From Campylobacter concisus (lineage in GTDB: Bacteria; Campylobacterota; Campylobacteria; Campylobacterales; Campylobacteraceae), in the NCBI GenBank assembly GCA_018375265.1, contig JAHADO010000033.1, forward strand, positions 1 through 9,604: a stretch of DNA of 9,604 nucleotides. Direction: 5' to 3'. How positions within the stretch are numbered: position 1 is the first letter of the stretch; every line of letters starts with the position of its first letter. Below are positions 1 through 6,169 of the stretch, piece by piece. Both the position numbers and the translations under genes were made by a program. Below the pieces are notes generated by a model that did not search any database, was not told the origin of the DNA, and was given only the letters and a program-made list of their open reading frames with translations.

Positions 1-1098
1 TTTGAGGTTCCTGCTGATAAGAAACCTGCCGATGGTACTGAGTATGCTGACGCTTCCAAGAAGCAGTTTGTTGATACCGAGCGCGATGGTGTCTGGGAGT
101 TCATTGGTTGGGATAAGGACAACATTACTGTTGACCACAGCGACGACAACCTGTTTACAGGTACTTGGAAGTTTAATGGCTATTCACATAAGGCAACCTA
201 TGAGTTTGTCAGTGGCACACCTGGCAAGGAGCTTCCTAAGTCTATTGTTGATATGACTCCAACTGACCCAGCTAAGTACACTAAGGGCACAGAGGTTCCT
301 GCTAAGTCTGAGTTCGAGAAGACCATTAAGGACGAGGACAACGATGGTACTTGGACATTCAAGTCTTATGACCACGATAAGCAGACCGTTGAGAAGTCTG
401 ATATTAAGTTCGTTGGTACGTGGGAGTTTACGCCAAACACATACCCAGTAGGCTATGAGTTTAAGTCTACTGACCCTAAGCGAGAGCTTCCAAAGGTTGT
501 TAAGGACAAGCTGCCAAAGGATGATAAGACTTATATCACCAAGACCCCTGTTGATGCACAGAAGATTCCTAATGACCCAGTTTATGACCCAGAGCTTGAT
601 ATTGACTGGACGTTCAATAAGTGGGATTCACCAAAGAAGACCATTGAGCGCGAGGGTATTAAGTTTACTGGTGAGTGGACTCCAAAGCAGCGTGAGTATA
701 AGGTAACTTACAAGTTTACCAGCGGTACTCCTGGCAAGGAGCTTCCAAAAGAGGTAACCGACTTTCTGCCAAAGGACGACAAGACTTATGTTACGGGTTC
801 TAAGGTTAAGTCCAATAAGCCTTCTAAGACGGAGGTTAAGGTTGATGGTGGCACCTGGAAATTCAAGGAGTTCCCACCAGAGCTGACCATTGATAAGAAA
901 GATGGTGAGTTCGCGGGCGAGTGGGTATTTGAAGCCGACCCAGCTCCAACACCTGAGCCACAGAAACCAGTTCCTGCAACTGGTCAGGAAGAGATTAACC
1001 CATTTGGTATCGCTGGTGGTATTGCTGCTATTGCAGCTGCTGCGTTAGCCTTTATCGGCTATAAGCGCTCTAAGCGTGACGACGATATCGAGAAGTAA
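1..1098 (+). CDS. SHIRT-repeat cell-wall-anchored surface protein, C-terminal part
   Basis: The reading frame is open from base 1, so the N-terminus with its signal peptide lies outside the window; 365 residues are visible. They form one incomplete and three complete repeats of about 84 residues, each with the pattern Y-x-F-x-SGTPGKELP, LPKDDKTY, a GTWxF segment and a closing F-x-GxW. This matches the SHIRT family, the rod-like stalk repeats of Gram-positive adhesins. A Pro-rich linker follows, then VPATG (residues 324-328, an LPXTG variant), a hydrophobic Ala/Gly/Ile-rich membrane segment (about 333-354) and the basic tail YKRSKRDDDIEK. That order is a classic sortase sorting signal, so the protein should be covalently attached to peptidoglycan. 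The stalk would hold a distal binding domain outside the window; its ligand is unknown. A strong terminator follows at once, so this is the last gene of its transcript. Confidence 0.9.
   Translation, partial: FEVPADKKPADGTEYADASKKQFVDTERDGVWEFIGWDKDNITVDHSDDNLFTGTWKFNGYSHKATYEFVSGTPGKELPKSIVDMTPTDPAKYTKGTEVPAKSEFEKTIKDEDNDGTWTFKSYDHDKQTVEKSDIKFVGTWEFTPNTYPVGYEFKSTDPKRELPKVVKDKLPKDDKTYITKTPVDAQKIPNDPVYDPELDIDWTFNKWDSPKKTIEREGIKFTGEWTPKQREYKVTYKFTSGTPGKELPKEVTDFLPKDDKTYVTGSKVKSNKPSKTEVKVDGGTWKFKEFPPELTIDKKDGEFAGEWVFEADPAPTPEPQKPVPATGQEEINPFGIAGGIAAIAAAALAFIGYKRSKRDDDIEK
184..942 (+). repeat. Three tandem SHIRT-domain coding repeats
   Basis: The complete repeats occupy about 184-438, 439-690 and 691-942 (255, 252 and 252 bp). 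The first and third share an identical 17-base stretch (220-236 and 730-746) encoding the PGKELP region, while the middle repeat has diverged there (TDPKRELP). A fourth, incomplete unit lies upstream at 1-183. Such arrays change copy number by recombination, which alters stalk length. Confidence 0.85.
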
Positions 1099-1116
1099 TC
1101 ACTTGCTTTGAGCGAT

Positions 1117-1155
1117 AGTACCCCCTTTGAGAGTTTTTAGAGGGGGTACTTTTTT
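1117..1155 (+). terminator. Rho-independent terminator after the surface protein
   Basis: A perfect 10-bp stem, AGTACCCCCT (1117-1126) with AGGGGGTACT (1141-1150), is followed by an unbroken T run (1150-1155). It begins 18 bases after the stop codon and separates the adhesin transcript from the downstream genes. Confidence 0.93.
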
Positions 1156-1166
1156 ATAAAATTTGT

Positions 1167-1195
1167 TTGACAATTATTTTGGATAGTGATATACT
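1167..1195 (+). promoter_or_regulatory. Extended -10 promoter for the gene at 1223
   Basis: TTGACA (1167-1172), a 17-bp spacer and TATACT (1190-1195) preceded by TGA (1187-1189) form a near-consensus housekeeping-sigma promoter with an extended -10. A short inverted repeat TGTT-GT-AACA (1196-1205) sits over the expected start point. The ribosome site AAAGGA (1210-1215) is 7 bases from the ATG at 1223. Confidence 0.85.
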
Positions 1196-1222
1196 TGTTG
1201 TAACAGACGAAAGGATATATGT

Positions 1223-2227
1223 ATGAGCAACCACATTTATGAACAGAGTTTTTCTATTGAATTAACATCCAAACTTCATGTCACTGATGAGTTTAAGCAG
1301 AAGTTCAGTATGGATACTTTGAGCCATTACTTTGGTAATGACATTGAGGATGAGGACGTTAAGACGGCACTTGAAGACCCAATGAAGGCGGTTACGCTTG
1401 ATTCCAAAGAGGTTCTGTGTGCTCTAGCTATGTGCAACCATGGATTTTTTTATGATATTCCAAAGCGCATTGAAAGCTATAACGGAGAGTCTGTTAGCAT
1501 TAAAGATGATGTTGTTCACACAAAGATTACTTTTGATGATGGTGTTTATTGCTTTAAGGTTTCTTTTGGTATTAACACTGTTTTTGACCATCAGCTTACA
1601 ACTGAAAATGTTATGGTGTGGTTACCTGCTATTGTTGTTGCGTATGGTACGTTTGTTATTACCGAGGCAAGCGACGTTAAAGTAACAGATGCTGACGAGG
1701 TGTTTGATAAGACGAAAGCTTATTGTAGTCTTGCGACTCGTACGTATTTTGATGAAGACCGTGATTTGCTATTAGAGCTTCCTGATAAACTTAATGTGAC
1801 TGTGTTGCTTAGTCGTGGCAATAAGGTTGTAAAGGTGCTCACCTATCATCGAGACTTATATGATATTTGCACTAAACATTTGCGCGAGGACGAGGAATAT
1901 CAGAACCGTTATTATTTTGATATTTGCGATGCGTTGCTGGTGTTCTTTGATTATGGTTATGAGCGTCTTGATGAGAGTGCTGATTGGGATTCTGATGATA
2001 TTTATATTAACGACCCAATCGTTAAGTCTTCTGATGAGTTAAGCATTTCTGAGTTCTTAAATGAGTATTTGAACGCATATGAGAATTTCGAAGCGACCGA
2101 CGATACAAAATATCTTATCAACGAGGATGGCGAGTTTAGGAGCGACATTGTCTGGACTGAGGTACTTCTTGATAAGATTATGTTGAAGTTTGGATTTAAA
2201 ATTAACTTTTTTATGGATGAGTCTTGA
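1223..2227 (+). CDS. Hypothetical acidic protein, 334 residues
   Basis: I do not recognise this protein. The start is well supported: AAAGGA lies 7 bases upstream of the ATG and a strong promoter precedes it. The product is acidic, with Asp/Glu clusters near residues 39-45, 216-222 and 259-266 that give it a soluble, cytosolic look. One hydrophobic stretch (about 130-146, VWLPAIVVAYGTFVI) is short and flanked by ordinary sequence, so it is more likely a buried strand than a membrane anchor. There is no signal peptide and I see no catalytic or zinc motif. The gene is monocistronic: it has its own promoter, and its TGA stop lies inside the -35 box of the next promoter. Its position among mobile-element genes suggests an accessory function, but none can be assigned. 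Confidence 0.8.
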   Translation: MSNHIYEQSFSIELTSKLHVTDEFKQKFSMDTLSHYFGNDIEDEDVKTALEDPMKAVTLDSKEVLCALAMCNHGFFYDIPKRIESYNGESVSIKDDVVHTKITFDDGVYCFKVSFGINTVFDHQLTTENVMVWLPAIVVAYGTFVITEASDVKVTDADEVFDKTKAYCSLATRTYFDEDRDLLLELPDKLNVTVLLSRGNKVVKVLTYHRDLYDICTKHLREDEEYQNRYYFDICDALLVFFDYGYERLDESADWDSDDIYINDPIVKSSDELSISEFLNEYLNAYENFEATDDTKYLINEDGEFRSDIVWTEVLLDKIMLKFGFKINFFMDES

Positions 2228-2252
2228 CAAGTGATATAAAATGTGTTATAAC
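2224..2252 (+). promoter_or_regulatory. Extended -10 promoter for the gene at 2304
   Basis: TTGACA (2224-2229) overlaps the TGA stop of the preceding gene. After 17 bp comes TATAAC (2247-2252), preceded by TGT (2244-2246). The palindrome TTATAA occurs twice just downstream (2246-2251 and 2257-2262), and GTTATA recurs at 2265-2270; these could be regulator sites, but in AT-rich DNA this is weak evidence. Confidence 0.75.
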
Positions 2253-2303
2253 TCTTTTATAAAGGTTATACCAACACATAAGTTGATGGGTAGGTGATGT
2301 GGT

Positions 2304-2636
2304 ATGGTTACACCTAAAAATAGTGAAGCGTTTGATGCATTAAAGCGCGATATGTTGTCGAATTTACGTGATTTGTTTTTCGAGGCAATTCATTTTGACG
2401 CTAATCCATCACGCAAAGATAAGATGCTTACGTCTCTCAGAATGGCTTATATGCGTGTGAGTACACTGTATCCTATGATTGACGATGACAACGTTAGGAC
2501 TGTTTTAGATACTGCTGAAACTAATCTTGGTATTGTCGAAGACGTGTCTCCTACGTTTTTCAACGTTGATACCACGAAAGCGGCTGTAGATAATTATAGG
2601 TGTTCTGCTGAGTTGATGCGTCATATGGTGCTTTAA
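2304..2636 (+). CDS. Hypothetical small protein, 110 residues
   Basis: Not recognised. The ATG at 2304 is preceded by AGGTGAT (2292-2298), 5 bases away; the in-frame ATG at 2286 runs into a stop within four codons, which fixes the start. The sequence appears mostly helical: an amphipathic N-terminal half (roughly 8-60, with LKRDMLSNLRDLFFEAI and SLRMAYMRVSTLYPMI) and a second helical part near 62-75 (DNVRTVLDTAETNL). No cysteine cluster, membrane segment or catalytic signature is visible. It has its own promoter and is followed by the palindromic stretch at 2637-2720, with no co-directional gene close enough to form an operon. A small helical accessory protein of a mobile element is the most I can say. 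Confidence 0.7.
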   Translation: MVTPKNSEAFDALKRDMLSNLRDLFFEAIHFDANPSRKDKMLTSLRMAYMRVSTLYPMIDDDNVRTVLDTAETNLGIVEDVSPTFFNVDTTKAAVDNYRCSAELMRHMVL

Positions 2637-2669
2637 TTAACTTTCTTAATGCTTCGCTATCGCTTTGCG

Positions 2670-2703
2670 GTTAGTCCGTCTATGCTACGCTAGACGTCCT
2701 AAC
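2670..2703. other. Imperfect inverted repeat, candidate oriT, operator or weak terminator
   Basis: GTTAG (2670-2674) and CGTCTA (2677-2682) pair with TAGACG (2691-2696) and CTAAC (2699-2703) around the 8-base loop TGCTACGC, leaving a TC/TC internal loop. The preceding bases 2651-2669 contain repeated CGCT steps and a mini-palindrome, CGCTTTGCG. The block is distinctly more GC-rich than its surroundings. No clean T run follows (AATTTTAT), so it is a poor terminator. Its position just upstream of a ribbon-helix-helix gene fits either an operator or a transfer origin, because relaxosome accessory genes often sit beside oriT. No nick site is identifiable. Confidence 0.45.
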
Positions 2704-2720
2704 AATTTTATAAAAAGTAC

Positions 2721-2749
2721 TTGACAAGGCTATATTTATGTGCTATAGT
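2721..2749 (+). promoter_or_regulatory. Extended -10 promoter for the 2789-3948 operon
   Basis: TTGACA (2721-2726), a 17-bp spacer and TATAGT (2744-2749) preceded by TGC (2741-2743). Transcription should begin near 2756. This rules out the in-frame ATG at 2738 as a translation start and makes the one at 2765 very unlikely, since it would lie within about ten bases of the RNA 5' end without a ribosome site. Confidence 0.82.
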
Positions 2750-2788
2750 TGTTTTATCTATTGTATGTACACGAAGGGTTATATAACT

Positions 2789-3109
2789 ATGGCAGATAAA
2801 ACAAAGCGTCTTACTATTAGATTGTCGGAAGATGATTATGAGCGCGTGAAGTATTGGGCAACTCAAAAGCAGTGTTCTGTGAATGAGTATGTCCAAGATG
2901 CTTTAGTGACGCAAATTAAACGTGAGAATTATGATTATGATATTCCTGACGTACAAGTAGCACGTTTGAATCAACTTATTGATGTTGTTTTATCTTTGTC
3001 AAGTAATGTTAAGTCATTAGAGCAAGTCACTACTTCAGGATTTGATAGCTTACTCGGACTTACTCGTGGCGATAACTACCTTCTTGAACACGAGGACGGT
3101 GAGATTTAA
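2789..3109 (+). CDS. Ribbon-helix-helix DNA-binding protein (relaxosome-accessory or repressor type)
   Basis: 106 residues from the ATG at 2789, preceded by GAAGGG (2773-2778) at a slightly long spacing of 10 bases. The frame is open further upstream, but those ATGs lie at or before the transcription start. Residues 6-45 fit the MetJ/Arc/CopG fold: strand KRLTIRLS, helix A EDDYERVKYWATQKQ, turn CSV, helix B NEYVQDALVTQIKRE. Such proteins dimerise and insert the strand into the DNA major groove. In mobile elements they are either autorepressors or accessory factors that help a relaxase at oriT. The C-terminal 60 residues are helical (RLNQLIDVVLSLSSNVKSLEQV) and may mediate oligomerisation or contact the partner encoded next. 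The stop codon overlaps the next start (TAATG), implying coupled translation. The palindromes just upstream are candidate binding sites. Confidence 0.8.
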   Translation: MADKTKRLTIRLSEDDYERVKYWATQKQCSVNEYVQDALVTQIKRENYDYDIPDVQVARLNQLIDVVLSLSSNVKSLEQVTTSGFDSLLGLTRGDNYLLEHEDGEI

Positions 3110-3948
3110 TGCCCTTAGATGATTTTACATTAGCAAAGTTAAAGCGCCAACAAATGCTTGCTGAGCAGAAATCTCATGCTGTTGAGCAAGAAGCAAAGCC
3201 CGCTGAGGTTAAGCAAGAGGTGCAACCTGTTACAGAGAAATCTGAGGTTGCATCTGCATTAGATGCTGCTCGTGAGAAAGACTTAGAGTCTAAAATTATC
3301 GAAGAGCCATCTGATGTGAAGAAGCCATTAAAACAGGTTGACGAGGAATCCAAAACTGATACTGACTTAGATATTGAAGTGACACCTGGTGGCGGAACAA
3401 CGGTGTCGGCGTCAGTGGTACCTATTGTTGAGAAGAAACCTGTTGAGAAGTTAGAGCGAAAGGTTGAGGAAATATCAAAGCCATCTAAAAAGCAAAAACG
3501 TTCGTCTGGTGCTCAAGGTGCTCATTTGCGCAATGTTCCTCACTCAGTGGTAACAGCCGCGAGAGCCGAGTTTCCTTCTGCGTCTAATAATGTTGACGCA
3601 GTGGCAGCGTTCGTTGCGTCACGTACAGGAATTTATGATGATTTGACAGATGAGCAATGTCGTCTTGCTAAGCAGTCAAATCGTGAAGACCCTCTGGTGG
3701 CGGTGAATAAAAAGTTACAGGCAATGGAAGAAATGGTGTCGAAGCAAAAAGAGGCTATTGACGAGTTGCAGCTTGCTGTGACATATATGCTTTTTGACCG
3801 CATGGGTTGGAGACGACAGAACCCTAAAGGTCCTGAGTCGGTCGATTTTGTTGAACCTGGTGTTACGCAATTGGCTCAACGACTTCATCAGCAAACAAAA
3901 CAGGTTGCTGATATTGAGCGCCGACGTCGAGGCAGACCTTTTAGATAA
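3109..3948 (+). CDS. Hypothetical charged coiled-coil protein coupled to the RHH gene
   Basis: 279 residues of unrecognised family. The ATG shares its A with the preceding TAA stop; no separate promoter is visible, so it should be made by translational coupling at a fixed ratio with the RHH protein. Three parts can be seen: (1) residues 1-130, low-complexity and rich in Glu, Lys, Val and Pro, probably disordered; (2) a compact region 138-190 (HLRNVPHSVVTAARAEFP, then NVDAVAAFVASRTG), which looks like a small helical domain; (3) a coiled coil at about 196-228 (VNKKLQAMEEMVSKQKEAID) followed by a Gln-rich helix and a strongly basic tail, RRRRGRPFR. The disordered linker, helical domain and basic end suit a DNA-associated adaptor, such as a relaxosome or segregation component. 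That role is inferred from context only. Confidence 0.75.
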   Translation: MPLDDFTLAKLKRQQMLAEQKSHAVEQEAKPAEVKQEVQPVTEKSEVASALDAAREKDLESKIIEEPSDVKKPLKQVDEESKTDTDLDIEVTPGGGTTVSASVVPIVEKKPVEKLERKVEEISKPSKKQKRSSGAQGAHLRNVPHSVVTAARAEFPSASNNVDAVAAFVASRTGIYDDLTDEQCRLAKQSNREDPLVAVNKKLQAMEEMVSKQKEAIDELQLAVTYMLFDRMGWRRQNPKGPESVDFVEPGVTQLAQRLHQQTKQVADIERRRRGRPFR

Positions 3949-3954
3949 TGTCTG

Positions 3955-3983
3955 TTGCATTATTGTCCTTTCTGTGGTATACT
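3955..3983 (+). promoter_or_regulatory. Promoter for the nuclease gene at 4015
   Basis: TATACT (3978-3983) with the extension TGG (3975-3977) lies 17 bp downstream of TTGCAT (3955-3960), a poor -35 box (only TTG matches). It is the weakest -35 of the set, which fits low basal expression of a nuclease. AAAGGA (4001-4006) lies 8 bases before the ATG at 4015. Confidence 0.7.
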
Positions 3984-3988
3984 TTGAT

Positions 3989-3998
3989 GTGATATCAC
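3989..3998. promoter_or_regulatory. Candidate operator palindrome at the nuclease promoter
   Basis: GTGATATCAC is a perfect 10-bp palindrome beginning 6 bases after the -10 box, so it covers the expected +1. A protein bound here would block initiation. No identical copy was noticed at the other promoters of the window. The binding protein is unknown; the RHH protein encoded upstream is a possible candidate. Confidence 0.45.
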
Positions 3999-4014
3999 GG
4001 AAAGGATATTTTTT

Positions 4015-5376
4015 ATGATGTTCGCAAGAGATACCCCCGAAGATTTGGTGCTGCGTGGTTACACGCAGGACGCCATTATGTCTTTATGTGGCGTTGATGT
4101 GGGGTATCGAGGGCGAAAATATCGTGATACATTATTGGGAATTGACCGTTTTCAATATAAAGTTGCTTATGTGAAAGAGCGACAATACGATATTGTGAAC
4201 GTGCTTGAAAAATATGAGAGCGGTGTACCAGTAGAAGATTTGCTTTTAAGCGTTGGCATTGGTTCTCGAAATGGTTTTAGTTTGAGAAAATTATTTGCAG
4301 ATTTAGGATATGGGAGCGAATTTGTTGATGCTGATAAAAAGCGAAAACATACTTTGATGACAAAAGGATTTGAATTAAAGTATGAAACCGATAATCCGTT
4401 TAAGCTGCAAGAATTTCAAGAAAAAGGCGTTAGAACACGGTTTGAAAAATATGGTGGCGAATATACATTGTCTCGTGGGTCATGTCTTGAGCCGCAGGCA
4501 AGAGCGACCTTTGCTCAGAATATGAAGAATATTGAATATAGGAAATCTATTGTTGACAAACGATGCGAAACGTGTGAGCGAAATTATGGAGTGTCATTCC
4601 CACTTTTATCCCGAGAAGTTCAGATGCGTCTCAAGGCAACGTGTTTGAAAACATATGGTGTGGATAGTTATAGTAAGACTGATGAGTTCAAAACGAGAAT
4701 GAGCGATTCTTCAGCGATTTGGGTTCCAAAAATGTTTGCTACGAAGAAGAGCAAGGGAAACCTTAATACTTCATGCGTGGAGAATTATATTGCTAATGAA
4801 TTGAGCGGTTTTGAGCGAGAATATGTGAGTGAGAGATATCCTTATCATGCCGATTTTTATGACAGCGACAGAGATTTATATATTGAGGTTAATGCTCATT
4901 GGACTCACGGCGGTCATTGGTATGATAAGTTCAGTGCCTTTGACGCTCAAAAATTGGGTTCGTGGCAGGAGAAGTCCTCGTCATATATTGATAAAGCAAT
5001 TAAGACATGGACAGTATCAGATATGGCAAAACGTCAATGCGCTCGTGACAATAAGTTAAACTACGTAACTTTTTGGGATTCTCAAGGGTCTGACTTTGAT
5101 TTATGGCTTGCCATGGGTATGCCCGATGGTCAAGATTGGAGGCAGGAGTATTCATGGCTTCCGACGAGAAAACTTACAGTTGGTGATGAGGTATCCCGAA
5201 AATTATGGGATGAAAATCCGCCGCAGAAAGATTGGGGCTTTTTGCAGGTGAGATGTTATATTATGTGCTACAAATATTGGCATAAATTACCAGCTCAATT
5301 ATTTGATGCGGATATACTTCGAGCTTTGGATACCTTCGGTTTTTGCAGGGATACTCTGTCTGCCCTTTGTTTTTAG
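4015..5376 (+). CDS. Protein A: Vsr/DUF559-like PD-(D/E)XK nuclease with 23-residue repeats
   Basis: A 453-residue putative DNA endonuclease, paralogous to the N-terminal two thirds of the protein at 6467-8914. Order: N-terminal domain 2-115 with HTH-like character (DTPEDLVLRGYTQDAI, then GVDVGYRG); repeat region 122-235 with Y-G-type motifs at 122, 145, 190 and 213; the NTSCVE helix at 251-256; the nuclease core at 275-304, with D280 (ADFYD), E291-x-N293 (IEVN), W296, H298 and H301; then QCARDNKLNYVTFWD (341-355). The D...ExN pattern with nearby Trp/His resembles the Vsr/DUF559 branch of PD-(D/E)XK enzymes, with Asn in place of Lys. The C-terminal part (397-446) matches the segment of the paralogue just before its methyltransferase, and the protein then ends. 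ATG 4018 is an alternative start and would align exactly with the paralogue's first Met; spacing favours 4015. It has its own promoter, operator-like palindrome and terminator. It could also be a homing-type endonuclease. Confidence 0.75.
   Translation: MMFARDTPEDLVLRGYTQDAIMSLCGVDVGYRGRKYRDTLLGIDRFQYKVAYVKERQYDIVNVLEKYESGVPVEDLLLSVGIGSRNGFSLRKLFADLGYGSEFVDADKKRKHTLMTKGFELKYETDNPFKLQEFQEKGVRTRFEKYGGEYTLSRGSCLEPQARATFAQNMKNIEYRKSIVDKRCETCERNYGVSFPLLSREVQMRLKATCLKTYGVDSYSKTDEFKTRMSDSSAIWVPKMFATKKSKGNLNTSCVENYIANELSGFEREYVSERYPYHADFYDSDRDLYIEVNAHWTHGGHWYDKFSAFDAQKLGSWQEKSSSYIDKAIKTWTVSDMAKRQCARDNKLNYVTFWDSQGSDFDLWLAMGMPDGQDWRQEYSWLPTRKLTVGDEVSRKLWDENPPQKDWGFLQVRCYIMCYKYWHKLPAQLFDADILRALDTFGFCRDTLSALCF
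4378..4719 (+). repeat. Coding repeats of 23 residues in protein A
   Basis: Motifs KYETDNPF, KYGGEYTL, NYGVSFPL and TYGVDSYS begin at residues 122, 145, 190 and 213, giving steps of 23, 45 and 23. Apart from the double-length middle gap (23 x 2 minus 1), this is the same 23-residue period as in the paralogue. The units have diverged at DNA level, so the repeat is old and visible only in protein. Confidence 0.65.
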
Positions 5377-5406
5377 TTTGTTTTCGAATATGCTTTACTA
5401 ATGTTC

Positions 5407-5430
5407 CGAGGGGATTTCGCCCTCGTTTTT
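5407..5430 (+). terminator. Rho-independent terminator after protein A
   Basis: CGAGGG (5407-5412) pairs perfectly with CCCTCG (5420-5425) around the loop GATTTCG, followed by five T (5426-5430). It starts 30 bases after the stop codon and ends the nuclease transcript. Confidence 0.88.
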
Positions 5431-5546
5431 ACTCGGGTTCAATCCCAAATTTATCGAAAACCAGGATTTCCCGGTCCTGAACCAGGTTTTCGCAGCGGTT
5501 TATCTGGGACGGTATTTACGCTCCAGATTACCGCCCTACCTAACAT
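5431..5546. other. Run of strong hairpins in the 311-bp gap between terminator and promoter
   Basis: The gap 5377-5687 has no convincing gene. After the terminator it holds, in order: the small GGG/CCC hairpin around TTCAAT (5435-5446); a stem CGAAAACC (5455-5462) with GGTTTTCG (5485-5492), whose interior pairs again as AGGA (5463-5466) with TCCT (5475-5478); and a long stem GCGGT + ATCTGG (5495-5499, 5502-5507) with CCAGAT + ACCGC (5523-5528, 5530-5534) around a 15-base loop. The block is more GC-rich than its flanks. Since it lies after a terminator and before the promoter at 5613, it may act as DNA (protein-binding, origin or recombination site) rather than RNA. A structured non-coding RNA made by read-through or from an unseen promoter remains possible. 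Confidence 0.6.
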
Positions 5547-5612
5547 TTCCATTCCCAAAGCCGTAAAGAGGACAAAGGTTCAAAATTATTTTAAGAATTT
5601 TTGAGTTTAGGC

Positions 5613-5642
5613 TTGACAAACTATATGACGGTGTGGTATACT
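5613..5642 (+). promoter_or_regulatory. Extended -10 promoter for the 5688-6373 operon
   Basis: TTGACA (5613-5618), an 18-bp spacer and TATACT (5637-5642) with the extension TGG (5634-5636). An inverted repeat ATACT...AGTAT (5638-5642 and 5649-5653) overlaps the -10 and start region. The ribosome site TTAGGAG (5675-5681) lies 6 bases before the ATG at 5688. Confidence 0.85.
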
Positions 5643-5687
5643 ATAAAAAGTATTTTTGCACATAATAAAAATTATTAGGAGTTTAAT

Positions 5688-6164
5688 ATGATTGCTGAGA
5701 AACATGAGCCTATTGATAATCAAGAGGATGATTTTTTTGATTCAGATGAACTTATGGATGAGCCTGTTTATGGACCTGTTGTTGAACTTGTTGATGAATA
5801 TGTTGATGATGAGTATGATACAGCAACAGCTGTAAGAGAAGAGACTAAAAATATATATGAAATGATTACGGTTTTGCGTGGAGAGTCTGAGCATTGGTTG
5901 TTACAGTTGCGTGAGCAGATTTATTCCGTTAATGATGCTTATAAATCACTTGAACCAGAAGATAATTCTTCTCGATTAAGGTTGCTTGTTTCTGATAAGC
6001 ATTTAAGTCATGAATATGTTCATGAGGTTAAACGTTATAATCGTCTTCTTAATTTGGAGGAATTTTTAAAGTTTGTTTTGACTACTTCGATTTTTGATGA
6101 TGGCAAGATTGTTTGGGACATTGATGACCATATTTCATTTGTGCTTAAATTGGAAAGAAGCTGA
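5688..6164 (+). CDS. Hypothetical, strongly acidic protein, 158 residues
   Basis: No family recognised. The first 44 residues hold 18 Asp/Glu and a single Lys (for example EDDFFDSDELMDEP and VDEYVDDEYD), so the N-terminus is an extended acidic surface or a disordered tail. Residues 50-158 look like a helical globular domain with a more balanced charge: REETKNIYEMITVLRGESEH, then a Leu-rich segment KRYNRLLNLEEFLKFVLTTS near 122-141. The start is firm (TTAGGAG, 6 bases). It leads a two-gene operon placed between two related nuclease genes. Acidic proteins of this size in mobile elements are sometimes DNA mimics that inhibit nucleases or repressors, but acidity alone does not prove that. A chaperone-like or regulatory partner of the adjacent nucleases is an equally open possibility. 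Confidence 0.72.
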   Translation: MIAEKHEPIDNQEDDFFDSDELMDEPVYGPVVELVDEYVDDEYDTATAVREETKNIYEMITVLRGESEHWLLQLREQIYSVNDAYKSLEPEDNSSRLRLLVSDKHLSHEYVHEVKRYNRLLNLEEFLKFVLTTSIFDDGKIVWDIDDHISFVLKLERS

Positions 6165-6169
6165 TACTA

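Noticed and set aside
2738..2788. N-terminal extension of the RHH protein from an upstream ATG
   Set aside because: The ATG at 2738 lies within the promoter, upstream of the expected transcription start near 2756; the one at 2765 is almost at the RNA 5' end and has no ribosome site. ATG 2789 begins exactly before the RHH fold.
3715..3960. 81-codon minus-strand open frame
   Set aside because: Antisense to the coiled-coil region of the 3109-3948 gene, with no upstream signals of its own.
5431..5450. tRNA-like T-arm (GGGTTCAATCCC)
   Set aside because: Only three stem pairs form, and there is no acceptor stem, D-arm or anticodon arm in the flanks; no tRNA can be folded here.
5538..5544. Integron attC-like core ACCTAAC
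   Set aside because: A single 7-base RYYYAAC match with no partner GTTRRRY at the expected distance and no integron integrase in view.
5401..5604. 67-codon open frame in the gap after protein A
   Set aside because: It runs through the terminator hairpin and the palindromic block, has no ribosome site or promoter, and gives a low-complexity peptide that mirrors the palindromes.
5377..5612. Decayed methyltransferase remnant downstream of protein A
   Set aside because: I read the forward frames after 5376 for DPxxGxG or PPY signatures and found none; a clean terminator begins 30 bases after the stop.
5588..5620. Minus-strand promoter reading into the hairpin block (TTGTCA ... TAAAAT)
   Set aside because: The spacer is about 21 bases, too long for a standard promoter, and both boxes lie in AT-rich DNA next to the plus-strand promoter.
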